The notes beneath the pieces were generated by a model, which was not told the origin of the DNA, ran no database searches, and saw only the letters and a list, made by a program, of their open reading frames with translations. DNA of 64,000 bases from Halocatena salina (GTDB taxonomy: Archaea; Halobacteriota; Halobacteria; Halobacteriales; Haloarculaceae), in contig NZ_CP096020.1 in the NCBI RefSeq assembly GCF_023115355.1, positions 62,001 to 126,000 on the forward strand, written 5' to 3'. Positions 18,406-26,950 of the stretch are shown piece by piece (positions within the stretch are counted from its first letter, which is position 1; every line of letters starts with the position of its first letter). Both the position numbers and the translations under genes were made by a program.

Positions 18406-19989
18406 ATGACAACGAACGATACACCAACCTCGGAATCGAACGCCGATCACCGATCCGAAACGACTGACTCTCGACCCGACACCGTCTCGACGACGCTCCG
18501 ACGCCGAAGCGTTCTCCAGGCACTAGGTACCGGTGTGGCGCTCGGGCTGTTCGGTGTCGGCTCAACGAGCGGCGCACCGGCTAGCGTTGGCGACGGCGTG
18601 AATCTCCAACCGTCATATTTCTGTGATGGCGATCAGAATCTGGGTTGGGGACTGATGGATCAGTATCCGGACATCCAGACAGTGCGAATCGAGATCGAGC
18701 CGTTCTCCTTCAACGAGGTCGCAACGACGAGAGAGGACGCAAAGCGCTGGATCGACGAGGCTGGGAGTCACGGTTATGAGGTGATCGCTACTTACCACCA
18801 CTATCCAGACAACGGTGCGGCCGACGCACAAGCGCTACAGGCTGCGGCTGACTGGTGGGTGGAACAGTACGACTATCTCTCTCAAGATACGTCGTTTACG
18901 ATCAACATGATGAACGAGTGGGGTGATCACACCGTCACCGCAAGCCAGTACGCATCGGCGTACAACGACGCGATCAGTACGGTGCGCGACGGAACCGGTT
19001 ACGCCGGTCCCATCGTCTGTGATGCACCCGGCTGGGGACAGGAAACCCACCGCCTTGCCGATGCTGTCTCACAGATCGACGACGACGATCTCATCCTTTC
19101 AGTACACGTGTACCCGAGTGGGTGGAATCAGGAGGTGAACGAGGCGCTCCAGCCCGCTCACCTAGATGTCGTTGACGAGACCGGCTACCCCTGTATGATC
19201 GGGGAGTTCGGGAACTGGGCAGCGAACCCGAGCGGGGCCGACTGGTCGGCGATCGTCGATCACGCCAAATCGTTGGGCTGGCCCGTCATCGGATGGACGT
19301 GGAACGGCGACGGCTCGGACGATCCGATGAACATGGCTTCCCCGTATTGGGGCGATGACTGCGGTGCCACATCCTACTCGGCGTCGTCGTACTTCGACGT
19401 CGTGTACGACAAACTCGGTAGCGGTGGGGGTGGTGATGACACGACAGCACCCAGTTCGCCGTCAAGCCTGTCGGTGACCGGGACGACGAACTCCTCAGTG
19501 TCGCTTGCGTGGGAGAGCGCTTCGGACACCGGTGGCTCCGGGCTGGATCAGTACGCCATCACGGTCGACGGCAGCCGTGATCACACCGTCTCGGCAGGCA
19601 CGACCGAGACGACGGTGTCGGGACTGACGGCCGGAACGAGCTACGAGGTTGGCGTGTCGGCACTCGACGGTGCGGGCAATCAGTCCGAGCCGGTGACCGT
19701 CTCGGCGACGACTACGGATGACGATGGATCGGATGCCGTACTCGCGGAGATCGATCCGAGCACGACGACAGCGTCGGTCGGCGAACGGATCACGTTCCAA
19801 GTGACGGACACCTCGGGCAGCGACCAGTGGATCACGGCGTTAGACTGGGCGTTCGGCGATGGGACCACTGCCACTGGCTGGTGGAACGAACACGCCTACG
19901 ATGCGGCCGGCACCTACACCGTCGCGTTGACAGCCACCGACAACGAGGGAGATACGACGACTCACGAAGTCACCATTACCGTCTCTTGA
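18406..19989 (+). CDS. Secreted GH5 beta-mannanase-like enzyme with FN3 and PKD domains
   Basis: A 527-residue protein with a Tat motif (LRRRSVLQA near residue 28). Its catalytic domain (about 50-340) differs from the other GH5s: the proton donor is Glu171 in MMNEWGDH, with NEW in place of NEP, followed by DAPGWGQ, SVHVYPSG, the nucleophile Glu267 in IGEFGNW and WTWNGDG. This series (NEW, AGWGQ-like, SIHMY-like, IGEFG, W-W-GN) matches bacterial GH5 subfamily 8 mannanases. An FN3 domain (about 344-440) and a PKD domain (about 446-527) follow. The likely substrate is mannan or glucomannan. Fifth-from-last position switches the array from the unclassified module to PKD. Confidence 0.83.
   Translation: MTTNDTPTSESNADHRSETTDSRPDTVSTTLRRRSVLQALGTGVALGLFGVGSTSGAPASVGDGVNLQPSYFCDGDQNLGWGLMDQYPDIQTVRIEIEPFSFNEVATTREDAKRWIDEAGSHGYEVIATYHHYPDNGAADAQALQAAADWWVEQYDYLSQDTSFTINMMNEWGDHTVTASQYASAYNDAISTVRDGTGYAGPIVCDAPGWGQETHRLADAVSQIDDDDLILSVHVYPSGWNQEVNEALQPAHLDVVDETGYPCMIGEFGNWAANPSGADWSAIVDHAKSLGWPVIGWTWNGDGSDDPMNMASPYWGDDCGATSYSASSYFDVVYDKLGSGGGGDDTTAPSSPSSLSVTGTTNSSVSLAWESASDTGGSGLDQYAITVDGSRDHTVSAGTTETTVSGLTAGTSYEVGVSALDGAGNQSEPVTVSATTTDDDGSDAVLAEIDPSTTTASVGERITFQVTDTSGSDQWITALDWAFGDGTTATGWWNEHAYDAAGTYTVALTATDNEGDTTTHEVTITVS
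19741..19989 (+). repeat. PKD-domain repeat, copy 1
   Basis: DNA encoding a PKD domain (WAFGDGT core, YDAAGTYTVALTATDNEGD end). It is nearly identical to 21902-22153 and 23619-23870, but a little more diverged than those two are from each other. Confidence 0.85.
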
Positions 19990-20101
19990 CCGTTGTCGAG
20001 TCAGTAGCTCCCGTAGGTGTCGTTGGCCGTCCGGCAGGTGCCAGCACCACGTGGCTGACACATGGAGCAACGCACGCGAACCGAACACACAGGACACGAC
20101 A

Positions 20102-22153
20102 ATGACCGACCGACACGACCCACGAAACGAGACCGTTCCAGGATCGGCCCCCGGTCGATCCGCGAACGAGGCAGATCCATCTGAATCATCGGAAAACGGA
20201 CCGTTCTGGACGTTCGGCCGTCGGGATTATCTGCGCGCGCTGGGCGGGCTGGGACTGGCCAGTGCGCTTGGCGGTGCCTCCGCTGTGGCAGGTGAGCCAG
20301 CCGACACCACGAAGACGGTCGAGAAGCGCATCGAGGAGCACCGTACGACGGCTCTGGAAGTCATCGTCGAGAATCCCGACGGCACCCCGGTTTCGGATGT
20401 GCAGGTCTCCGTAGAGATGCAAGAGCACGAGTTCGGGTTCGGAGCGGCTGCCAGCGCCGACACGCTCATCGAACAAACGAATCCCGGCGACAACTACCGT
20501 ACCTACCTCGCCGAGCTGTTCAATATCGCGTGGTTGGGAAACCACCACAAGTGGCGTTTCTGGGAGAACAACCAGCAACTGGCCGATCAGGCCACCCAGT
20601 GGTTGCTCGATCACGGTCTGGACGTGCGCGGGCACACGTGCCTCTGGGGACGGGAAGACGTGTACGCGATCCCGGACGATATTCTGACGGCCATCGATAA
20701 CCGGGACGCCCAGACGATCCGCGACCGCTCGATGCAACACATCGAGGACATTATCGTCCACTACGGCGAGGATGTTATCGAATGGGACATTGTCAACGAG
20801 GCGATGCACGCATACCGACTCCAGCTTGGCGTGTACGGTGACCGAATTGACACGGACGAACCGTGGACCGGCGAGGTCGTTCCTTGGACGTCCGACCTGC
20901 TGGCCGACTGGTACAGCCACGCTGCCTCGGTGATCGAAGATAACGATCTCGATGTCGGCATCGCGGTCAACGACTTCAACCAGTTCGCGTACGACTACGT
21001 GGACGGTCGCTACGAGACCCAGATCGAGTTTCTCAATGACAACGCGGCGCAGATCGATTCCGTCGGACTGCAGGGCCACATCGCCGCCCGGTCGGGTGAG
21101 AATGACACTGACACCGATCCCGATGGGCGGATCAGCGCTGACGCGGTCGTCAGCGAGATCAACCAGTGGGCCGACCACGGCGCACGCGTGAAGATCACAG
21201 AGTTCGACATGTACAACGGCGACGACTGGAACGGCGACCAGGAACGCGCGGAGGTGATGGATAACTACCTCCGGGGGGCGTTCAGCCATCCCGCTGTCGA
21301 CGCGTTCATCATAGGCGGCTTCTGGGATGCTAACCACTGGAGGGACGAAGCACCGCTGTTCTACGAAGATTGGTCGCCCAAGCCTGCCTACGAGGTGTGG
21401 ACGGAGCTGGTGTTCGGGGAATGGTGGACCAGCGAGAGCGCCACCACCGACGACAGTGGTACCTACGCCACGTCGGCGTTTCTCGGCGAGCACGAGATCA
21501 CGGTCACGACCGATTCGGACTCGACGACTACGAACGTCTCGCTGACCGACCCGTCCGGCACGGCCACCGTCACGGTGACTGTCGACGGCAGCGGCACCGA
21601 CGACGAGACGGCACCGACACCCCCTTCCAACCTCTCGGTGACCGAGACGACGAGCTCGTCGGCAACCGTTGGTTGGGACGCCTCCTCGGACACCGGTGGG
21701 TCGGGATTGGATCAGTATGTCGTCCTCGTCGACGGTTCTCGGGATCAGACTGTCCCTGCTGGGATCACCCAGACGACGGTGGCGGGGCTATCGGCCGGAA
21801 CGAGCTACGAGGTTGGCGTGTCGGCACTCGACGGTGCAGGCAACCAGTCCGAGCCGGTGACCGTGTCGGCGACGACCGCCGAGAACGGTGGCTCTGACGA
21901 CCTGCTGGCGGAGATCGATCCGAACACGACGACGGCGTCGGTCGGCGAACGGATCACGTTCCAAGTGACGGACACCTCGGGCAGCGACCAGTGGATCACG
22001 GCGTTAGACTGGGCGTTCGGTGACGGCACGAGCGCGACTGGCTGGTGGAACGAACACGCCTACGATGCGGCCGGCACCTACACTGTCGCACTGACGGCCA
22101 CCGACAACGAAGGGGATACGACGACTCACGAGATCACTGTCACCGTCTCCTGA
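20102..22153 (+). CDS. Secreted GH10 endo-beta-1,4-xylanase with FN3 and PKD domains
   Basis: A 683-residue Tat substrate (FGRRDYLRALGG near residue 40). A short domain (about 75-115, EVIVENPDGTPVSDVQV) resembles a carboxypeptidase-regulatory-like beta fold, then the GH10 barrel runs to about 440. The proton donor is Glu233 in WDIVNEAMH, the nucleophile is Glu367 in KITEFDMY, and GHTCLWG marks the substrate histidine strand. After the barrel a small Thr-rich beta domain, an FN3 domain (about 502-595) and a PKD domain (about 601-683) follow. It should cut xylan outside the cell. I chose the ATG at 20102; an upstream in-frame ATG at 20051 is possible. The 112-bp gap before it is the largest inside the array and might carry an internal promoter. 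Confidence 0.93.
   Translation: MTDRHDPRNETVPGSAPGRSANEADPSESSENGPFWTFGRRDYLRALGGLGLASALGGASAVAGEPADTTKTVEKRIEEHRTTALEVIVENPDGTPVSDVQVSVEMQEHEFGFGAAASADTLIEQTNPGDNYRTYLAELFNIAWLGNHHKWRFWENNQQLADQATQWLLDHGLDVRGHTCLWGREDVYAIPDDILTAIDNRDAQTIRDRSMQHIEDIIVHYGEDVIEWDIVNEAMHAYRLQLGVYGDRIDTDEPWTGEVVPWTSDLLADWYSHAASVIEDNDLDVGIAVNDFNQFAYDYVDGRYETQIEFLNDNAAQIDSVGLQGHIAARSGENDTDTDPDGRISADAVVSEINQWADHGARVKITEFDMYNGDDWNGDQERAEVMDNYLRGAFSHPAVDAFIIGGFWDANHWRDEAPLFYEDWSPKPAYEVWTELVFGEWWTSESATTDDSGTYATSAFLGEHEITVTTDSDSTTTNVSLTDPSGTATVTVTVDGSGTDDETAPTPPSNLSVTETTSSSATVGWDASSDTGGSGLDQYVVLVDGSRDQTVPAGITQTTVAGLSAGTSYEVGVSALDGAGNQSEPVTVSATTAENGGSDDLLAEIDPNTTTASVGERITFQVTDTSGSDQWITALDWAFGDGTSATGWWNEHAYDAAGTYTVALTATDNEGDTTTHEITVTVS
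21902..22153 (+). repeat. PKD-domain repeat, copy 2
   Basis: 252 bp encoding a PKD domain. By eye it differs from copy 3 at about five positions, all in the last third, and identity continues upstream into the linker. Confidence 0.88.
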
Positions 22154-22175
22154 TCGAACACACCAACACATACTA

Positions 22176-23870
22176 ATGACTGATACAAACCAACCTGACG
22201 AAGGCGTATCGAGCAATAACGACGGTTACCGCAGCGGACTGACGCCGTTTTCCCGGCGTATGTTCCTGCAAGCCACTGGCGCTGGTGTCGTTGGACTCAC
22301 ACTCGGAAACGGAGTCGGAACGGGGGCTGCGGCTCCCGGTCGACTCCACACCGAGGGCCGATGGATCCGCGACGCCGATGGCAACGATGTCCGCCTCCAA
22401 GGGATGGCCCCCGCAGATCCGGGTTTTTACCGGCGGTTTCATCCCAAGACGTTCGAGGAGGTGCTCGAATGGACGACCGACGAAAGCCGTGGATGGCATC
22501 CGAACGTCGTTCGTCTCCCGTTCACGAAGGATTCGGTCGATCACTTCGGTTTGGATACCTATGTGACTGAGATCATGCGCCCGGCAGTTGATCTCCTCGC
22601 AACACAGGGCGTTTACGCTCTGGTCGACTACCATCTCATTCGGCCGTACACACAGGCAGCGACCGATGAGTACAACGACGAAAACGACGAGAATCTCGAT
22701 CCGATCAACGACGTGATGGAGTCGTTTTGGGACCGAGTTGCGCCCGAATTCGCTACTGACGAGCATGTCATTTTCGAACTGTTCAACGAACCAACGCAGC
22801 CGGCGATGTACGGCGACGATCCCGGTGCGTGGCAGGCGTGGCGCGAGGCAGCCCAACCGTGGGTCGACCTCATTCGACAACACGCCGCAGAAACACCGAT
22901 CATCATCGGTTCTCCGCGGTGGACGTCCGTCACTCACATGGCTCCGGAGTATCCCTTCGAAGGGGAGAACCTGATTTATGCGGGCCACATCTATCCGGAC
23001 AACGGCGCTCCCTCGGAGTTCGACCAGTACTACGGCCAACCCGCTACTGACGTTCCTGTCGTCATCACCGAGTTCGGCTGGGATCCAGCTGGCGGGAGCG
23101 TCGACCAAGGTACCACTTCCGGTTGGGGTGAACCGTTCCGCAACTGGGTCGAAGGCTACGGGAACATGGGCTGGGTCTCGTGGTGTTTCGACGACTCGTG
23201 GGCACCGACGTTCTTCGACTCTCCCGATGCGGGTGCCAACGAACCATGGACGCTCAAGGACGATCCCGAACAGATGGGTGGATACATCAAAACGTGGCTT
23301 GCAGGAACGGAAAGCGACGATACGGCTGCCCCGACAGCTCCCTCCAATCTGTCAGTTACCGGGACGACGAACTCCTCGGTGTCGTTTGCGTGGGACGCTG
23401 CTACCGATACCGGTGGCTCGGGCCTAAGTCACTACGTCATCGCTGTCGGCGGCAGCCGTGATCACACCGTTTCGGCGGATACGACGAGCACGACGATCAC
23501 GGATCTCACTGCTGACACCGAGTATGAGATCGGCGTGGCGGCCCTCGACGGTGCGGGTAACGAATCGGCGACGACCACTGTTGTGGCGACGACTGCCGAG
23601 AACGGTGGCTCGGACGACCTGCTGGCGGAGATCGATCCGAACACGACGACGGCGTCGGTCGGCGAACGGATCACGTTCCAAGTGACGGACACCTCGGGCA
23701 GCGACCAGTGGATCACGGCGTTAGACTGGGCGTTCGGTGACGGCACGAGCGCGACTGGCTGGTGGAACGAACACGCCTACGATGCGGCCGGCAACTACAC
23801 CGTCGCGTTGACGGCCACCGACAACGAAGGGGATACGACGACTCACGAGATCACCGTCACCGTCTCCTGA
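22176..23870 (+). CDS. Secreted GH5 endoglucanase-like enzyme with FN3 and PKD domains
   Basis: A 564-residue Tat substrate (FSRRMFLQATG near residue 28). The GH5 barrel spans about 50-375; the proton donor is Glu205 in LFNEPT, the nucleophile Glu299 in ITEFGW. It diverges from the other GH5s at the first loops (RFHPKTFEEVLEWTTDESRG, and DYHLIRPYTQ in place of DYHRHR), so its subsite specificity is probably different. FN3 (about 385-475) and PKD (about 482-564) domains follow. The gene starts 22 bp after the xylanase and is the last hydrolase of the array; 147 AT-rich bp follow before the next gene. Confidence 0.9.
   Translation: MTDTNQPDEGVSSNNDGYRSGLTPFSRRMFLQATGAGVVGLTLGNGVGTGAAAPGRLHTEGRWIRDADGNDVRLQGMAPADPGFYRRFHPKTFEEVLEWTTDESRGWHPNVVRLPFTKDSVDHFGLDTYVTEIMRPAVDLLATQGVYALVDYHLIRPYTQAATDEYNDENDENLDPINDVMESFWDRVAPEFATDEHVIFELFNEPTQPAMYGDDPGAWQAWREAAQPWVDLIRQHAAETPIIIGSPRWTSVTHMAPEYPFEGENLIYAGHIYPDNGAPSEFDQYYGQPATDVPVVITEFGWDPAGGSVDQGTTSGWGEPFRNWVEGYGNMGWVSWCFDDSWAPTFFDSPDAGANEPWTLKDDPEQMGGYIKTWLAGTESDDTAAPTAPSNLSVTGTTNSSVSFAWDAATDTGGSGLSHYVIAVGGSRDHTVSADTTSTTITDLTADTEYEIGVAALDGAGNESATTTVVATTAENGGSDDLLAEIDPNTTTASVGERITFQVTDTSGSDQWITALDWAFGDGTSATGWWNEHAYDAAGNYTVALTATDNEGDTTTHEITVTVS
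23619..23870 (+). repeat. PKD-domain repeat, copy 3
   Basis: Third PKD copy at the end of the array, almost identical to 21902-22153. The first 170 or so bases of the two copies are identical by eye. Confidence 0.88.
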
Positions 23871-23984
23871 ACCCGAAACGATTCCACACCGTTTTTCGCC
23901 GGCCTACTACGGATCGATCGGCTGTAGCAAACTCCATATAATATAAAAATAATAAATTATTAATTAAAGTATTAGTATTAATAG

Positions 23985-23993
23985 TTAAATTTA
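23985..23993 (+). promoter_or_regulatory. TATA box for the gene at 24018
   Basis: TTAAATTTA is centred about 29 nt upstream of the ATG at 24018, the spacing expected for a leaderless haloarchaeal transcript, inside a very AT-rich gap (23935-24017). This suggests the unknown gene is transcribed separately from the hydrolase array. Confidence 0.55.
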
Positions 23994-24017
23994 AGTTCTA
24001 GGAATATAATATATAAC

Positions 24018-25247
24018 ATGGTCAGACGACGGACCATACTGAAAAGTAGCATCGCCTTCGGGACGTTCGGTCTTGCGAGCGTGGTTACGGGACGGAATGC
24101 GTCTCCCTTTGCAGTGGCGGCAGACGATACGCTTCCCTCGACGATCACGGCTGATACGACGGTTGAGGAGCTGTGTCCTCAGTACGACGATCCGTACTAC
24201 GTTCCACGGGACTTCCTCGATTACCTTCCCACTCAGTATTCATCGGATGCTGAGAAGGCAGCGCAGTTCGATTATGACGCCGAGGCGGTTCAGAATACGG
24301 TCGAGGATGGCACGCTGACGCTTGGCGATCTCGGAACGCAGGCCCTCCCCCTCGTTCAGACCCTCGCGGAATCGGATTTTCCCGCGCATGCAACCGTTAA
24401 ACTCCTTCCTCGATTGGCTCTCTTGCCCGACGAAACGGAGACGTTGGAGCTGCACAACGAACCTCAAAGCGTTTGGGAGGAGACCGCCGGGCCGACCGTT
24501 GCGAACAACGATCCTCCCCAGTTCACTCAAGAGCAATGGCCCACGGATGCCCGGACGTACATCCCCGAGGAAGTCGCCGAGCGCGATCGTGTCCACGATC
24601 AACCCCAAAACGAGGAATGGGGAAGTGCTGCCCCGCTTCCGGATAATGTTCTTCACGACGACACCAACCCCGTTCTCGATGCAGCAAGCGAAAAAATCCA
24701 TCCTGTGAGTGGCGAGTCGCTCGGGGGAGAGGGCTTTACTGCCACCGCACCGATGGCGGCCGAAGTCAACATGCACGTTCTCAACGACGGCTACTGGTAC
24801 CAGTACTTGGAGTTCGAAAACGTCAGTTCGGTGCCCTACCACCTAGACGGTGCGGTTCTCTGGTGGCTCGGTCCCTCGGGTATGGGCGAGAATCTGGCTG
24901 ATGGCCACTACAACAATGCTCAACGCCCAGATCCCTCGCTCGGTCACCCCCAACGCGACGTTATCGAGGTCGTTCACGGCGACTACGAGGGGCTTTCGGT
25001 GTATGCGACCCGGTTGGCATTTCACGACCAACCCTACCACATGCGAACCGCCTACCCCAATCAGCGGTGGTCGCTTGAGATCGGCACTCCAGTGTACGCC
25101 ACTGATGTCTCCTTCCCCACTTCAGAGGAGCGTCAACAACTGATCGACACGATGTTGAATTCGCTTCATGTCGAACTAGAAACCAACATGGATCGAAACG
25201 ATGACCTCATCGAGGCCATCAACCTGAAACACCGCGTTCCGAACTGA
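24018..25247 (+). CDS. Secreted protein of unknown function
   Basis: A 409-residue protein that begins VRRRTILKSS, a plausible Tat signal with a weakly hydrophobic core and an AVAAD cleavage-like site at about residue 35. The mature part is rich in Tyr, Trp, Pro and acidic residues and contains no catalytic motif I recognise. Local patterns include ECLCPQYDD-like early cysteine (single Cys), NMHVLNDGYWYQYLEFEN and VLWWLGPSGMG, which suggest a soluble beta-rich fold with exposed aromatics. It directly follows the polysaccharide hydrolase array and is probably exported too, so a role in polysaccharide binding or degradation is possible but unproven. I could not place it in a family. Confidence 0.75.
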   Translation: MVRRRTILKSSIAFGTFGLASVVTGRNASPFAVAADDTLPSTITADTTVEELCPQYDDPYYVPRDFLDYLPTQYSSDAEKAAQFDYDAEAVQNTVEDGTLTLGDLGTQALPLVQTLAESDFPAHATVKLLPRLALLPDETETLELHNEPQSVWEETAGPTVANNDPPQFTQEQWPTDARTYIPEEVAERDRVHDQPQNEEWGSAAPLPDNVLHDDTNPVLDAASEKIHPVSGESLGGEGFTATAPMAAEVNMHVLNDGYWYQYLEFENVSSVPYHLDGAVLWWLGPSGMGENLADGHYNNAQRPDPSLGHPQRDVIEVVHGDYEGLSVYATRLAFHDQPYHMRTAYPNQRWSLEIGTPVYATDVSFPTSEERQQLIDTMLNSLHVELETNMDRNDDLIEAINLKHRVPN

Positions 25248-25554
25248 TCTCGCCGAAACTCTTCGATATCTTATTCCTACTGGACCGAAGACGTGTACAC
25301 ATAAGACAGATATCTGATGATATGCGATAATAACAATTTTTATTTTATATATTAAATTTGTTATTTTATGTGGAGATAATTAATATTCTGTTTATAGCGT
25401 GTATTTTGAACGGTATAAGTATCTCTGCTGGTTTGACTGCTATAGATAATGCTAGAAATACATAATTACTGTTCATGTCATAACTGTAACTTCATTTATT
25501 GTATAGGAACAAAAACTGAGTTCAGCGAGCATTTTAGCCGTTAAGACACGTTCA
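25248..25554. other. AT-rich intergenic region
   Basis: 307 bp, very AT-rich between about 25300 and 25520, with no coding potential that I can support. It must hold the terminator of the unknown secreted protein gene and the promoter of the MFS gene; ATTTTAGC near 25531 is a possible TATA element. Confidence 0.5.
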
Positions 25555-26850
25555 ATGGGTGTGTCAAGTTTCATGTCTGACCGGTCGCTTCTGGCACGGT
25601 ACTACGTGTACCGTGCCACGATGTCGGTCGGTTTCATCACGCCGATATTCACGCTGTTTCTGTTACGATCGCTGACGTACACGCAGTTTGCGGTGCTGTC
25701 GTCGCTGTACTCGGTGTTGGCGGTCGTCAGCGAGGTACCGACGGGCTATGTGGGTGATCGGTTGGGTCGGCGAGCGAGTTTGCTGCTCAGCGTGGTGTTC
25801 ACCGTCGGCTCGGTAGGTGGGTTCGTGGTCGTGAACGGTTTCGTTCCGTACGCCTTCTTGTACGCGCTGTGGGCGCTGGCGCTGACGTTTCGATCGGGCA
25901 GCATCGACGCGTGGCTGTACGATATTCTCGACGAGCGACTCGACGCCGATCGGTTCAGCGATGTCCGTGGCCGGGGGGACGCGATACAGAACTGGACCGC
26001 GGCGGTGACGATGGTTGTGGGTGGTCTGCTGTACGGAATCGAGCCGACGTATCCGTTCGTCGCTGCCGCCGTGTTTAACAGCGCAGGATTCGTCGCGTTG
26101 CTTTCTCTCCCGAAGAACAGCCAGTACGTCGAGGGTGAGACGGGTCCGGATCGACTGGGACTACGAGCTGTGTTCGCCATCGTTCGTGATCACCTCGTTC
26201 GTCCCCCGCTGCGGTCGCTGGTCGTGTACATCGGGTTGTTTTACGCCGTTATCGGTGTGGCTCAAGGCTACGTCCAACCGATGGCGATCGAGACGCTGGC
26301 TCCCACCGTCGCGGCGTTTGGTGTCCAGCTTCCCGTAGACAGCGGGATGGCGCGTGCCGGGGAGGCGGGACCAGCGCTGGCGTTCGGACTCGGGGTACTG
26401 TACGCCGGTCTCAGGATGGTCTCATCGGTCGGTAGCTACTACGCCGGACGGATCGAGGACCGACTCGGTGTTCGTCGGGCCGTGTTGCTCGCGTCGACGA
26501 TCCCGACTGCTGCTCTCCTCGTCCCTCCTTGGATCGGACTGTTCGCGCTACCTACGTTCGCGGCGATGTCGAGCGGGCGGCCGCTGGTCGAACCCATCGC
26601 CAACGGCTACATCAACGACCACTCCCAGGCGGTCGGTCGGGCGACGCTGCTCTCGGTGGTGTCGATGGTGTACATGACGCTGCGCACCCCGCTGGCACTC
26701 GGGACCGGAGTGGTGGCCGATGCGACCACGGCGACCACCGCGGTCGCTACACTCGGTGGCCTTTTTCTCACGATCGGTGGAACCGTGTGGCTGGTCGGCT
26801 CCGTCGCGCCGACATCCCGACCGACGGCTGAATCCGGTCCGACTGGCTGA
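25555..26850 (+). CDS. Major facilitator superfamily transporter
   Basis: A 431-residue polytopic membrane protein with about 12 predicted helices. The MFS loop 2-3 signature is clear (GYVGDRLGRRASL, about residues 65-77), and a second related loop (RIEDRLGVRRAVLL) occurs in the C-terminal half, as expected from the internal duplication of the family. It would move a small solute or drug across the membrane by proton or ion coupling. The substrate is unknown. An alternative start at 25573 would remove six residues. It is convergent with the malectin-like gene at 26951 and separated from it by a strong hairpin. Confidence 0.88.
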   Translation: MGVSSFMSDRSLLARYYVYRATMSVGFITPIFTLFLLRSLTYTQFAVLSSLYSVLAVVSEVPTGYVGDRLGRRASLLLSVVFTVGSVGGFVVVNGFVPYAFLYALWALALTFRSGSIDAWLYDILDERLDADRFSDVRGRGDAIQNWTAAVTMVVGGLLYGIEPTYPFVAAAVFNSAGFVALLSLPKNSQYVEGETGPDRLGLRAVFAIVRDHLVRPPLRSLVVYIGLFYAVIGVAQGYVQPMAIETLAPTVAAFGVQLPVDSGMARAGEAGPALAFGLGVLYAGLRMVSSVGSYYAGRIEDRLGVRRAVLLASTIPTAALLVPPWIGLFALPTFAAMSSGRPLVEPIANGYINDHSQAVGRATLLSVVSMVYMTLRTPLALGTGVVADATTATTAVATLGGLFLTIGGTVWLVGSVAPTSRPTAESGPTG

Positions 26851-26895
26851 TATCGTGACTGATCTGCCGTGATCTTTTTACTGTCCGTGCTTCGA

Positions 26896-26940
26896 GAACT
26901 GTTCGTACGGTACTAACTGTTCGTACAGTACCAACAGTTC
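26896..26940. terminator. 45-nt hairpin between convergent genes
   Basis: The 45 nt from 26896 to 26940 pair with themselves almost completely: stems of 8, 4, 4 and 2 bp separated by single mismatches around a tiny loop. It lies in the 100-bp gap between two convergent genes and follows a T-run at about 26874. It also contains a 20-bp direct repeat (AACTGTTCGTAC start). A bidirectional terminator is the simplest reading; a protein-binding dyad is the alternative. Confidence 0.55.
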
Positions 26941-26950
26941 GCAGGGAACG

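Noticed and set aside
20186..21493. A 435-codon minus-strand open frame
   Set aside because: It mirrors the GH10 xylanase gene, whose catalytic motifs and domain order are clear. No start context or family motif supports the minus frame.
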